Origin: Paraspadella gotoi | Lineage: Eukaryota > Chaetognatha | Assembly (NCBI GenBank): GCA_051294375.1 | Contig: JBJCIZ010000744.1 | Coordinates: 1,106,262 to 1,170,261 of the forward strand | Length of the DNA stretch: 64,000 nt | Direction of reading: 5' to 3' | Shown here: in pieces, positions 1 through 12,126 of the stretch | How the letters are laid out: the number at the start of each line of letters is the position of its first letter | Numbering within the stretch: the stretch's first letter is position 1 | Notes under the pieces: model-generated | What the model was told of the DNA's origin: nothing | The model's input: the letters and a program-made list of their open reading frames with translations, nothing else | Database searches by the model: none | Made by a program: the position numbers and the translations under genes

Positions 1-535
1 TCATCATCTTTTGATGATTTTATCAGTTTTTTTATATTTTCACTTAGAAAACGTAAGAATTTTTAAAAGCTGTAATTATATTTCTTGTTTAACTTTTTAT
101 GCTCTATCAGAATCCATCAAAAAATTTTAAGATTTTAAAAAAATATTTTTTGCTCTATATAGTAATATAATATTTTTAATTAGGCGAGTACCCTCAGAAG
201 AAAGCATTTTTGACAAAAAATATTTTAATACCATAATCTATGGTCATGATAGATTATTTTTACGCTGTATCCATTAGCATTTAAATTTCATCGGCTATGG
301 CTACTAATAATTTAGCAAAAAATGAAGACGATTTCATGGCGATGAGATGAAAATAGAACAGCGATGAATCAATAGCGACTGTGGGAGATTAAACAAACAA
401 AAAAAACAACCCAACATCAATAAACCAATTTCAACAACTCGCAACAAAAAATGACAATCGATAACGACTAAAAAGAGAACGACGAAGCAAGAGAGAAAAC
501 ATACAAAGTACAACTAGATCGAAATATGACACTGT
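1..535. other. AT-rich sequence, nothing recognised
   Basis: No exon with acceptable splice borders or family similarity was seen. It probably lies inside a 4E-T intron, because later 4E-T exons are expected further left. Confidence 0.5.
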
Positions 536-1215
536 GGCGAATCCTAAATTCGGCCTCCCGTAAAGCTTGGTGAAACTCAGCTCGTCCCATTGGCTTGGAC
601 AGCTAAGTACTCGTTCACCAACCGTGAGTTCCGGGTTCAATCCCCTCACGCTGGTTAAAGTGTGATGGTGTCGGCATAAAAACGCCAGTGACATGGGGTG
701 GTCAGTGCAGGTCCAAAGCCCTGAGCACCAGATGTCGAGAGATGCCTCACACCCCAGGCATCGCATGTCCCCCGTTGCCATAAGTGGTGAGCCTTACTAT
801 CAAACACGCAACCGCTGCGTACCGTCGCTCACGTCGTTGCTTAAGGGTGTGCATCCTACTCCTATGCCCTAATCCTCACTCACTCTCTCACTGTGGCAAT
901 GAGTCCATCTACTCTCAAGACAGTCACTCTGGGCTTGACCCCAGTGTGCTGTCTTGGGGTGGGCATGTGTGGCAAATCCTAAATTCGCCTCCCGTATAGC
1001 TTGATGAAATTCAGCTCGTCCCATTGGCTTGGACAGCTAAGTACTCATTCACCAACCATGAGTTCCGGGTTCAATCCCCTCACGGTCACGCTGGTTAAAG
1101 TGTGATGGTGTCGGCATAAACACGCCAGTGACATGGGATGGTCCCTGCAGGTCCAAAGCCCTGAGCGCCAGCTGTCGGGAGATGCCTCACACCCCAGGTA
1201 TAACAAATGTCCCCC
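536..1215 (+). repeat. Two tandem copies of a tRNA-like SINE
   Basis: Two copies (about 536-790 and 968-1215) share a start at tggcgaatcctaaattcg, a Pol III A-box-like tract (ttggcttggacagctaagt) and a B-box-like gggttcaatccc, followed by an unrelated body ending in tgcctcacaccccagg. Related copies occur at about 16191-16445 on this strand and at 28345-28505 and 35045-35230 on the other strand. A and B boxes at tRNA-like spacing plus dispersal are the evidence for a SINE. No A-tail or target-site duplication was defined. Confidence 0.6.
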
Positions 1216-1243
1216 CTATCAAATAACTCTCTCTCCTTCTAAC

Positions 1244-4200
1244 CTTCCGTCTCCATTCTTTCGGTCCCTCGTCGTTGAAATCCTCTTCCGCCCGAACGAT
1301 CGAAGTTCTGCTCGAGTTTTATCGAGTCGATCACTCGACCGCAGCCGCCGCCGCCGCTGCCGCCGCCGCCGCCGCGGTCGTCGTCGTCCACGTCGCCCGA
1401 GGAGTAGGCGGAACCGCGGAGGCCGCGACGGGCGGCGGCGCTGAGCGGGTTGCGGCCAGATCCCCTGTCGTCGATATCGTTCGGACCGTCGAAGCCTGTG
1501 AGGGGGGGGGGAGGGCAAAATTAATTGATAAGCCTCTTATTTTCTTATTTTATATTACTCACCGTGTAGTTCTATTGTATCGCCGGCGTTGATGGGTCCC
1601 GCGCTAAACCACTCCGGCTCAGTTTCGGAAGGTTTGAACCTGAGAAAAAAGGGGTAAATGAGTATTAATTAACAACATTAAATACCTTCAAAGCAATAGC
1701 ATAACAATTTAATTATACTCATTCGGAATACGGCAATATGAAAATTAGATTTAAGGTAATACCTTCTTCTATCGTGATGTCGTCCTCCGCCGCCTTCATT
1801 CCGACCTCGACGATGATCGTCCCTCTGATCCCGCATTCCGTCTCTGTCTCGCTCTCTGTCCCGTTCCCTCTCTCTCTCCCTCTCGTCTCTCTCCCTGTTC
1901 GAGAGGCTCCTAGAAAGCGGCGGCGGAGGCGAAGGAGCCTCGCCACGAAACCCGTTGTTACTATGCATATCCCGTCGATCGTCCATCCGCCTTCCTCCGT
2001 CTCTCTCTCTATCTCTCTCCCTGTCTCGATCTCTATCCTTTCGATCGTCCCTACGATCGAACCTTCCCCCGCCGTCTCTTCGATCCCCAGACGGCGAGGG
2101 ATCTCCGTTCCCTCGATCGAGAAAAGCCGAAGTCGGTCCTCGACCGAAGTCCCTCCCACCTCCGCCTCGAAGATCGGCAAAGTCTCGATGGAACGGCTCC
2201 TTTCCGGCGCCTCCGTTTCCGGCGCGGTCGGCGTCTCGGTCTCGGCGTTGCCGCTCGTTGCGTAATTCTCTCAATTCTCGGGGACCCACGCCGCGGTCCA
2301 TCCTTTCTCCTCTGTCCCCTCTCTCTCCCCTCCCGTTCCTCTCTCCCCTCCCGTCCCTCCTCCCTTCCTCCATCAACCCTCTCCTCGGCGGCGGCTCCTC
2401 CTCTCCTCCTCCTTCTCTCTCTCCTCTTCCTCTTCCTCCTCTTTTTCCTCTCCTCTCTCCTCCTCGAGCGGGCGGCGTCTCTCCGCGCGAATCCGGCGAG
2501 GAGGCGCCGCCGCGCTGTTGTTGCTGTTGCTGCTGACGGCGCCCTTCGGCCTTGCTGTTGCTGGAGGAAGAAGAGCCTGGGTCGTTGTTGCCGTTGTTAT
2601 TGGTTCGTCGACGTTTGTCTTCGGCTTCGGAGGCGCCGCTCGAGGCTGTGGCTTGACCCTTGGGAGATTTGGGGAAGAGGACTCGAATTTCTTTTTAAGA
2701 ATCTGAACCTGATAACTTATCTCATATGTTACTCATTTAGTAAATAAAACATTGGTTCATATTCTAGTTAATTTGAAATGATTAGGTTTACGACCATATT
2801 AAAAATGGGAGAAAACTAACGCCCATCGAACCATCGACTCGCCTCCATCGAACTAAGGCCCATCAAAACCATTGACTCACCTCCCATCAACTAAGGCCCC
2901 ATCAAACCATTGACTCACCTCCATCACCTAAGCCCTCAACCTTGACTCATCCATCAACTAAGGCCCATCAAACCATTGACTCGCCTCCATCGAACTAAGC
3001 CATCAAAACCATTGACTCACCTCCATCGAACTAAGTCCCATCGAAACCATCGACTCACCTCCATCGAACTAAGCGCCCATCAAAAACCATCGACTCACCT
3101 CCATCGAACTAAGGCCCAATCAAACCATTGGACTCACCTCCATCGAATAAGCCCATCGAACCATCGACTCACCTCCATCGAACTAAGGCCATCAAACCAT
3201 CGACTCACCTCCATCGAACTAAGGCCCATCAAACCATTGACTCACCTCCATCGAATTAAGGCCCATCAAACCATCGACTCACCTCCATCGAACTAATGCC
3301 CATAAACCATTGACTCACCTCCATCAACTAAGGCCCATCAAACCATTGACTCAGCCTCCATCGAAACATAAGGCCCATCAAACCATTGACTCACCTCCAT
3401 CAACTAGCCATCGAACCATCGACTCACCTCCATCGAACTAAGGCCCATCAAACCATTGACTCACCTCCATCGAACTAAGGCCCATCAAACCATTGACTCA
3501 CCTCCATCAAACTAAGGCCCATCGAACCATCGACTCACCTCCATCGAACTAAGGCCCATCAAACCATTGACTCACCTCCATCGAACTAAGTCCCATCGAA
3601 CCATCGACTCACCTCTATCGAACTAAGGCCCATCAAACCATTGACTTCACCTCCATCGAACTAAGGCCCATCAAACCATTGACTCACCTCCATCGAACTA
3701 AGGCCCATCGAACCATCGACTCACCTCCATCGAACTAAGGCCCATCAAACCATTGACTCACCTCCATCGAATTAAGGCCCATCAAACCATTGACTCACCT
3801 CCATCGATTAAGGCCCATCAAACCATGACTCACCTCCATCGAACTAAGGCCCATCAAACCATTGACTCACCTCCATCGAACTAAGGCCCATCAACCATTG
3901 ACTCACCTCCATCGAACTAAGGCCCATCGAACCATTGACTCACCTCCATCGAACTAAGGCCCATCGAACCATCGACTCACCTCCATCGAACTAAGGCCCA
4001 TCAAACCATTGACTCACCTCCATCGAACTAAGGCCCATCAAACCATTGACTCACCTCCATCGAACTAAGGCCCATCAAACATTGACTCACCTCCATCGAA
4101 CTAAGGCCCATCAAACCATTGATCACCTCCATCGAAACTAAGGCCCATCGAACCATTGACTCACCTCCATCGAACTAAGGCCCATCGAACCATTGACTCA

Positions 4201-7200
4201 CCTCCATCGAACTCGTCTCGCTGTCGTCGGTGAGGCCTGATTTGGTGATGGCGTGACAACCTTGACCGAAGCTGCGGCGTTGAGGACTCAGCACCACGTC
4301 CGAATCTGAGGAGTGGGGGGTGGGGGGGTAAAAAGGTGAGTAATAATAAAGGCAAGGTCAAAGGTTACAATCCTTCGATTTAATTTACATATCAAAGTTG
4401 CTCAGTTGGATCGTTAAAATACATTAACATTCCACACATTTGCCTACAATACATGTCATGTCATGACGTAATCAAATAACTTTTTTAATTTTGTAATATG
4501 TTTAATAAATTCAAAACGAATAAAACAAAAACCTCTCGCTCTCTTCGTCACTCCCCAAATCTTTTTCAATCAATTACTTCTAATATCTATTCATGGAATT
4601 GAGGCGGCGAAACTAATACTAATTATTTATTTAGTATTTACCAATTTTCTGAATGTCACTAAACTTGGCCCAAAACTGCCTTCTTCCTCCTTCTCCCTTT
4701 AAACTCACCCGTCGCCTTGACTCTCTCTTTAGGATCCAAAGCTTTCCTCTTCGTCGTCGTCGCCCCCATCTCCCTCTCCAACTCCATCGCGTCGCTGACG
4801 AGGCCACGCCCTCTCACGTCTCTTCTCTCCATCAATCCGTCGGCGTTGCGAAAATCCTTCGGGGAGTCACGGTCGGGCCCGTCGGCACCGCCGCCGCCGC
4901 CGCCGCCGCGACGCAGCGAAGGACCGTCGGAGCCGCGTCCGCCGCCGCCGTCGGGGTCGCCGCCGCCTCTAGACTCCCGGTGGTGATCGCGTGAATGGCG
5001 GTCGTCGTAAGAGTTGGAAGTCTGCAGAGGGTCATCCAGTCATTGGTAACACATTATTCGACATAATAAAATCCAATATGACGTAATTTATCATCGCAAA
5101 GAATTGATTATTGCCTCCATTGTCTTCTCCCCTCTTTTTTCTGATTGACCAATCAGAGAGGAGGCTTCCCTCAGCAAACTGACGGCGGGAAAACAAAAGA
5201 GGGAACGTGATCACTTTTCAACTTACCTTCAAGAAACCAACATCAAACTCCTTATGCACGACTCGTTAGTTGTTATATTGTTTATTACCTGCCTATTCTC
5301 TGCATAATCTACCTAATTTTCATGTCTATTATCATCACCCAAACGACCCAACGTGTTCTTATGCCAATAAAACTCCTCCCATTTCTCATGTCTAATTTCC
5401 TTCGATGTGGTGGAAGTAGTGAGATTCGAACCCACGCCCGTTTCTCTTAAACCTCCGGGTATCAAAAAGGAGAAATAAAAAACACCGGACCTTTTTAAAA
5501 CTTTCTAAAAAGGGTCCTAAACCTTAGGTCTTCTGGAAAGTGCGAAGAAAATTCGAACCAATAACTCCCGAACCTTTTTCAAAAGCTGCCAACGAATCCC
5601 TAATAACCTTTAAAAATTTATCATTAACTCCCGAACCTTTTCGAAATTTTTCATGAGGCTCATACAGTGACCACGAAACCTTATAACCATTTAAAAATTC
5701 CCCCCTAAGCCCGGCCTACCTTTTCGAAAGTGCCCATAAACCATCGCTCCGGATCCCAAAAGTTCCCATCGTCGGTGAAATGATCGTCCGTGAGACAATC
5801 AGGAATCCGTTGCGCCATTGGTGCCTTGGCCAGTTCCATCAGCAACAATCTGCAAATAAAAAAAAGGAGAATCGTTTTTCAGCAACAAAGATCGAAAACG
5901 AGGTTCAAAAATTACAAGTTCAAGCAAACGATGCCGAATCTGCCCACGATCATTACAGCGGTCAGTAGATGATGTTAGATTAAAAAAATCATAGGAGTTT
6001 TTTTATGTTTTTCATTTAAACTAATTTCCACTCAAACGATTCCATCGAAACTTGATTTCCAGCTCAATCACACACTTCTTTACCCAAACACAAAACACTT
6101 CAAGCGAATCGCTCAATCCACTCGTGAGTAATTGGCGTTTAAATCTAAGAAGGATATACAAACAGACAGACATACGGATTGACGGACAGAGAGACAAGAC
6201 TTTTTTTTTACATAATTTATTATAATTCGATGTTCCGACATAATCCAAGTGTTTTACCGGCAAGATTTTCGAACCGACGTGCCGACAAAGTGGGAGCAGG
6301 AATCTGCTGCAAGCGGATCCGGCTAAAAACTTACCTCGGGTAAACTTACCTATCGTACTGATGTCTCTCCTTCCTCCAAATCTCCCGCCTCTCTTCCTCC
6401 CTCCTCTCTTCCTCCTTCTCCTCGGCGCTCTTCCAAACTTCTTCCTCGGCGTCGTCCTCTTTCTCCACGACGACGCCGTCTCGCGTGGAAAAGACGCCCA
6501 CACGAAACACGTCGCCGGATACTCCGTTTCCTCCGGCGCCGCTTTCTCCGGCGGCCGGGGCGCTGTCGTCGAAAAAGTTGGTGCCGCCGGCGCCGCCGCC
6601 GTCGCCGCCGCCGCCGCCGGAAAAGTCGCGACCTCTGACGACTTCGACTGAGGTGAAGAAATATACAAATAAAACTTCAAAAAAGTTAATTAAAGATTGC
6701 GAATAAGTTAATAATTTAAATGTTGCTGTCAATGATGGAATACGAAAAAAATATTTGGATTCAACTGCGGGGGAACGCAGTTTTTTTTTTAATACAATAA
6801 TTTATCTCGTATCTACCCTCGTTAATCTATTAACATTTCTTGTTTAAAAAATACTGTTCTCTTTTTTTAAGAAGACTTGGTAGCATTGTGTATGGTTTGT
6901 TAATGTTTGTACTGTATAAACCATGCTAGATTCGTATAAAATCCTATATATTGATAAATTAAATAATTCATATAAGCCCACCTCCTTTAAAGACGTCAAC
7001 GGTGCTGCCATCTAGAATACCAACACCGCCGCCGCCGAAGACTCCGCCCTCATTTACGCCGCCGCCGCCGCTTCCGCCGCCGTCTTCTGGACCTCGATCG
7101 GAGTCAGAGCCGTTATTCAACGAGGGGCGGGGGGAGTCGGACGGCGTCGGGGAGGCTGAGAGAGAAGAGAGAGAGAGAGAGAGATAATGAGGTAAAAAGT

Positions 7201-7700
7201 CGACAAAATGGCGGAATGTATAAACTAATAAAGATTGGAGTCCATTTTGATGAAGGAAATTAGTTAATACTACTGAAGAAAATAAACAATTAATTATCAA
7301 CATTGATTCAACAGCCTTAAAAGTTATGTCCAAAATAAGGTCCTTAATAATAAATTACTAGTCGAGCTTACCTTCATTTACATAATTTGGTTCCTTGGGC
7401 TTCGAGCACGATTCTTTGTCCCCAACGGGAACGTCCTCGTACCTAAAGCCACGAATAAAATCTTGTTTAATGTTATATAACATTAATAATTATATAACAT
7501 TATCTAACAAACATGTAAAATCGTTGTAACAAAAAAATTACATAATCATCGGTGATCAATTAATTATTAAATTAAATTAAGATTAAATTAAATTAAGATA
7601 TGGGTTACCATGTGAGCGGCGTCTCGGCCTTAGGAACGGCGAGGGGAGAATCCTCGCCGGTCGACGCGTAGGCGACGACGGAGTTCGAAGAACCCGACAT
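1244..7700 (-). CDS. EIF4ENIF1: eIF4E transporter (4E-T/EIF4ENIF1), 5' part, runs off the left edge
   Basis: 4E-T is a P-body protein that binds eIF4E and links it to DDX6, PAT1/LSM14 and CCR4-NOT to repress translation. I join ten coding exons in phase: 7609-7700, 7372-7442, 6982-7155, 6350-6647, 5720-5849, 4709-5021, 4202-4305, 1763-2658, 1563-1639 and 1244-1495 (the last donor is uncertain), giving about 800 residues. Landmarks in order are a long Gly/acidic N-terminus; the canonical eIF4E-binding motif YDRLLLM, split by an intron after YDR, followed by a WDPERW stretch; DPKERVK; SDVVLSPQRRSFGQGCH (the region reported to bind UNR/CSDE1); a long RD/RE-rich segment; and EPEWFSAGP...TIELHGFDG, the Cup-homology W and IEL motifs that contact DDX6. 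The order matches the vertebrate protein. The C-terminal part should lie left of this window. The start ATG at 7698-7700 follows an acceptor at about 7719. Confidence 0.93.
2820..4215 (-). repeat. 37-bp minisatellite of repeated 5' splice sites inside a 4E-T intron
   Basis: About 37 head-to-tail units of about 37 bp. On the sense (minus) strand each reads roughly agttcgatggag|gtgagtca followed by atggtttgatgggcctt. The first unit is the true end of exon 4202-4305 and its donor, so the array consists of repeated exon-intron junctions. Units vary by C/T substitutions and single-base indels and are most degenerate at the low-coordinate end. The array makes up nearly all of this intron. Confidence 0.93.
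5460..5745 (-). repeat. Degenerate tandem repeat overlapping the donor of a 4E-T exon
   Basis: On the minus strand the exon end ttcgaaaag|gtaggc at 5720 is echoed by ttcgaaaag|gttcggg near 5650 and ttgaaaaag|gttcggg near 5570. Similar AT-rich spacers with aatttttaaa separate the copies at roughly 75-90 bp. The copies look like old duplications of the exon-intron border. Confidence 0.6.
6015..6300 (-). repeat. Single-unit copy of the 24-25 kb tandem-monomer repeat family
   Basis: The reverse complement of this stretch matches the unit at about 24110-24330: the same gtccgt-rich tract, acataatttat-ataattcgatgtt block and a gtgtgtgattgagctgga-like block. It lies in a 4E-T intron and carries no coding signal. 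Confidence 0.6.
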
Positions 7701-7908
7701 GGAGGGAAAGCCGAGGCGCTGCAGAGGAAGAGCGAGGGGGGGCGGGTAAGCATTAAGCAAGCGGTTGAGTTAATGGATCGAACAAGCGATCCCGTAGTTG
7801 AGAGAAAATCTTCATTATGGAGAAGCAAATGTCCGGGTGAGTTTGGAGGGAGAGAGAGAGAGTGAGAGTCTAAACAAACATTTACATGAACAAGGAAAGA
7901 AAACTTAC

Positions 7909-8100
7909 CAGTTCCCCGCGCGGCCGAGGTGGTTAGCCGAAAGAAGCCGCCCTCACCCAAAAAACTGGGCACCCAGCGATGTGCCAGAGAGACGGCCTTC
8001 ACGGGGGCAAGTTTCGCGCCCCGAGAGGCAGGGAGGAATCCCAAAGGACCTCGAATGGGAACCCGATATTCCGCGCGAAGAAACCCTTTCTCGGTGCAGA
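7909..8100 (-). other. Probable 5' untranslated first exon of the 4E-T gene
   Basis: On the minus strand this GC-rich block ends in GAACTG|gtaagt at 7908, a strong donor. The next acceptor-like site (ctctgcag) is at 7719-7724, just before the 4E-T start codon. Splicing the two would give an untranslated leader with a roughly 190-base intron. The upstream limit near 8100 is only the point where the sequence becomes T-rich. It carries an open frame but no recognisable protein. Inferred from splice motifs only. Confidence 0.4.
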
Positions 8101-10112
8101 TGAATTTTTTTTTTTTTCAAAGACCAAATCTTGATTTCTATTTATTTTTAAATTGGTTAAATTTTAGTGAAAATTTGTGTGTGTGTGTATTTTGCGTTTA
8201 TTTATTTAAAATGTTTTTGTGCGACGGAATTTTATTAGCGTCGTTTATTGATTCCGAAATCAAGCGAGAGATAGAGAGCATAACTTTTTATTTTGTTTAC
8301 ACGAAAGTCTGTGTATTTGTGAGTTTTTTTTGTGTATGTATATATCACAGGCAGGTAGCTTTGTTTTATATAAAGGTTTAATAATAGTCAACAAGAAGGT
8401 TACGTGTGTTTTTTTATTTGTTAAAAAGAGATCCGATTGTACGGACAAAAAAAAACGAAATTTGAACAAAGTCTCTTCAATAAAAGGAAGAGAGAGATAG
8501 ATGATTGCAGAGTTTACTGTACAAACGAAAGAAACAAAGTTTGTTTTTTTGTTTTTTTTTTAATTAAACGTGTATCTACAGAAGAGTCGGCTTCATTTTT
8601 TTCTCGTGAGTTGATTTTTTTTTCCGTATTTACAAGCGAGTCGAGAGATAGAGCAGACGAAAAAAAAATAGAGAGAGAGAGTGTACCGCGTGTCGTCGTC
8701 GTCCTCGTCTTCGTCTCTCGAGTTTGTGTGTGTGTGTGTGTGAGCTAGAGAGAGCGAGAGGGCGAGAGAGTCTTCCCTTCTGCTCTTGAGTATCATCGGT
8801 GGAGGAAAAAAAAAAGGAATAAAATGGCGAAGACAAAATGACAAGAAAATTATTTATTTTTTTTGCTTTGGAGCAAAAAAATGTAAAAAAAAAAATAAAT
8901 AAAAATAAAAAGGACAAATTAACTGGCGTCTGTTGTTGTTGTTGTAGTCGGTCGCGAGTCGTAAATCGAGCGAAAGAGTTAATTTAGTTTTTTTGGGGGA
9001 AAAGTTTGTTTTATTTTTTCATAAAAGTCATAAACTGGAAAAAGTTTTATTCATTTTCGTTAAAAGGTTTTTTTTTTTAATTTTTTTTCAAAAATGGCGC
9101 CAGTGACGAGAAAGAAAGAGAGAGAGACACAAAAACAGATTTAACAATTTGATTGGTTTGAGTTATTTTTTTGTTTTAATTAAAAGCGAAATAAAAAAAG
9201 GTTCGATGGTACAAAACAGCCTTAGGGGTTTTTTTTTCGCTTTTGCACGGGTGGCGGGAGAGAAGCTGCTGAAAAGAGACAATTATGTTATTAAAAATAT
9301 TAATTAATTAAAAATTAAAAAAAAATACTGAATCGAATCAATAATTAACGATTTTAAAGGAAAAAGAAGGCAAAGAAGATTAGTTTAAAATAAAAAAAAA
9401 TAAAAGAACCAAAATAGGTTCGGTAGTACAGTAAGTCAACTTCTAAACAAAAGCGTTAAAGGTAGACTAGGAGGCTTGTAAATATATTTTTTTTTTATTG
9501 TAAACGATTGGGTACAATGAAGAACGGCAACTGTAAATCTCGTGTTTTCAAGTTCAAATAAAAAGAGTGAACAAATAAAAAAATATTTTTTATACAATCC
9601 CTTCCCAACTTGTATAATATTTTAAACCAATAGGCCTAAAAAAAATTTAAATATATATAACTATCGGTTTACGAGAATTAATCCGAAAGCGGGAGAGAGG
9701 AAATACAGGGTTTCTGATGAGACGAATCCATGAGAAAAACAGTTATAAACAAATAATATTGCGTTGTTAAGACGGATAAAAGTCACCTTAAAATCTCGGA
9801 AGGTAAAATAAAGCATTTCTTCGGTGGAAGCTAATCTAAAAGGTCATTTTTAATTAACAAGGGAATCAATTGTATAATGCTAATTAAGGCGCGAGTATTT
9901 CATAGGCAAATAGGTACAAAGAAGGTCAAATTTTGCATGGATAAGAAAAAATAGGGTAAATGTGATTCGGCGATCGGCATAGTGAAGCATCCCCACATTT
10001 CGGATTTAAAAACCACATATCTCAAATTCGAAAAACTATTGCCACGTTTTAGAAACTCAGGATGCGGAAAACTTCGCTGCTGCAAACCGCTATGCTGCAA
10101 ATCAGCAATTCG
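8101..10112. other. Repeat-poor, T/A-rich intergenic stretch without recognisable genes
   Basis: Homopolymer T and A runs, short GA and GT microsatellites (8180, 8660-8760) and no exon-like segment with supported splice sites. The right end (about 9700-10112) is probably 3' UTR of the pacifastin-like gene, and the left end is probably the promoter of 4E-T. No terminator or RNA gene was identified. Confidence 0.5.
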
Positions 10113-10901
10113 CTAATCGTATATCTCGATGCTGCAAGGCGCCATGTTGCAGGCGAAAGTTCCTTTTTGGCCGCAGACGCATCTCTTGCACATGTCGCGA
10201 TAAAAGACGGAACCTGAAAAGAAAAAAAAATTAAAAAATTGATCAAGATTTAAAAGGGAGCATCTCGTGCATACATTGAGTCTAAATATGACCAAATGTA
10301 ATGTCGAAAACTAAATCATCATTAAATCTGGTAAAAAAAAATAACTCTGAAATAATAAAACAAAACATTTGAGAAAGGCGAATCAAAAGGTACGAACAAT
10401 TATCCTAAGTGCTACAATATGCAAATTAGATTATTGAATTTGGAGAGGAACTAAAAGTCACAAGAGACAGAAATAATTCGAGTAAAAGTAAAGACTGACC
10501 CGGCAGGCACTGGGGACAGGCGTAGGTGGTGCAGGCGGCGCCGCTTTTGGTGCACATACAATCGTTACATCCGTCCTGACTGAAAACCTGATTTGATTTA
10601 CAAAATCGAATTATTAACTATTATTAATTAATAATTTTAAATATTATTAATTATTAACTATTTATATTTTGAATTAATAATCTTGTTGGAAGAGAAAAAA
10701 AAAAACCTCGCCGACGTGGACGTCCGATGGGCAGTAGATCGATCGCTGACGCGGCGTGAATCCCACGACGCACGACGCCAGCGACAGCATCAGTAACGGC
10801 AGAACAGGACGCAGCGACAGCAGCATCGGACGCTGTAGGGGCAGCGTTTGCGGCGTAGACGAGAAAGGCCGTCGCGTCCGGCCGGAGGCGAACATCTTCA
10901 T
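10113..10901 (-). CDS. Small secreted protein with two pacifastin-like cysteine domains
   Basis: Three exons (10707-10901, 10500-10587, 10113-10213) join in phase to about 127 residues. A hydrophobic signal peptide (LLSLRPVLPLLMLSLASCVVG) precedes two six-cysteine modules. Module 1 has C-x14-C-N-D-C-M-C, then SG, then C-T-x3-C. Module 2 has C-x10-C-K-R-C-V-C, then a Gly, then C-N-x3-C. This spacing matches the pacifastin light-chain domain, a fold of small serine-protease inhibitors described mainly in arthropods. Introns fall in module 1 and between the modules. The start codon is uncertain (ATG at 10901, 10895 or 10826); the last gives the cleanest signal peptide. A divergent VWC-type or other cysteine knot cannot be excluded. 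Role inferred: an extracellular protease inhibitor. Confidence 0.72.
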
Positions 10902-11242
10902 CTTCCTTTTTGATTTATTTGCTTTTTTTTCTACTTTTTTTTTTTTGCTCAAGACATGTGAGCAAAGATGAGGGTCGATATTCCCGCTTAATCCTTACAT
11001 CGCAAGCCGATGTCAGCAATTAAAAGGAAGCGATGGAAATTTTGGTGGATGAGTATCTGGACTTGGACGAGCTTCTTCGAACAGGACCAAACTTCCCAGT
11101 TTTTTTTTTTTTTTTCAAAACCTGATAGTGAATCGCTGTGATTTGTAAATGTAAATGTAAATGTAATCCTGCAAAAAATAAGGAAAACGATGAACATAAA
11201 AATAAAAATAAAAAGTGAGGAGGAAGCGGAATTGACGACGAA

Positions 11243-11290
11243 GGAAGGAAGGAAGGAAGGAAGGAAGGAAGGAAGGAAGGAAGGAAGGAA
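11243..11290. repeat. (GGAA)n microsatellite
   Basis: About twelve uninterrupted ggaa units, followed by purine-rich sequence to about 11345. Confidence 0.95.
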
Positions 11291-11829
11291 GAGATGAGGA
11301 GAGGGAGGAAGGGAAGGGAAGAGGGGAAGAAGGGAAGGAAGGAAGTAAAAAAAGGGAGAAATATAAAAAAGAGCGGAGATGAAAACCTTCGATTATTTCA
11401 CTCAAATAAAAGAGACCAAGTGAATTTCCCCCCCCCCCACAACCCCCGATAGAAAGAAATGATTTAATGATTAAATGCGATGGAAGGAATTCCGTGAGAG
11501 GAAACGTCACGTGATTTGCGTAAATGTGACTTGATAAACGGGTAAACCTAATCTTAAGAAGCCAGTGAGTAACCCAACTTCGGTGTGAAAACCAAGAGAC
11601 GTTTCCAATCAAATCGTATCAAACGCCATCAAATGCTATTTCGCATTTGTAAATCAAAATAAATCTGGAATTCAAAAAAAAAATCATTTCTTCACCCCCA
11701 CCTTTCTATCTCAACCCGAACTAAAATAAAAACGATTCTATCATGTGCAAGATACCAAACACTAGTATAAATATAAAACTACGTATTTAAACTAACAACT
11801 TCGTGAATACATTAAAACAAAAAGGAATG

Positions 11830-11936
<107 letters not shown>

Positions 11937-12091
11937 AGACACGAAGAATAATATATTGGTTGTACCAAATTAAAAATTAAAAAAAAAAAAATAAAAATCG
12001 ATAACACGGGGCTGAATAAATAGTCTTGTTTTTGTTTAAAAAAAAAAAAAGAAAACAAATAGATTTTGTTCGATAATAAAAATTGGAATAA

Positions 12092-12092
12092 T

Positions 12093-12125
<33 letters not shown>

Positions 12126-12126
12126 T
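12092..12126. repeat. (GTT)n microsatellite directly after the CNOT7 stop
   Basis: About eleven ttg/gtt units lie in the first bases of the CNOT7 3' UTR. The same trinucleotide encodes the poly-Asn run inside the last exon (about 12432-12468). Confidence 0.9.

Noticed and set aside
1738-2536. Plus-strand Ser/Pro/Leu-rich open frames
   Set aside because: They mirror the RD/RE-rich 4E-T exon on the other strand. The minus-strand frame is supported by flanking exons and splice phase.
2820-4215. CRISPR-like regular repeat array
   Set aside because: There are no unique spacers. Units are contiguous, the locus is an animal gene intron, and each unit copies a splice junction.
5403-5440. tRNA 3'-half-like sequence (minus strand, gtgggttcgaatctcac then ccacca)
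   Set aside because: The upstream sequence does not form D or anticodon arms. It is at most a tRNA-derived fragment.
6021-6680. 219-residue minus-strand frame ending in NRLSGN
   Set aside because: It runs through the true donor at 6349 into an intronic repeat. Splice phase selects a different frame for the exon at 6350-6647.
7798-8381. Plus-strand frames over the GC-rich block
   Set aside because: No family similarity, and the block is better explained as a minus-strand untranslated exon of 4E-T.
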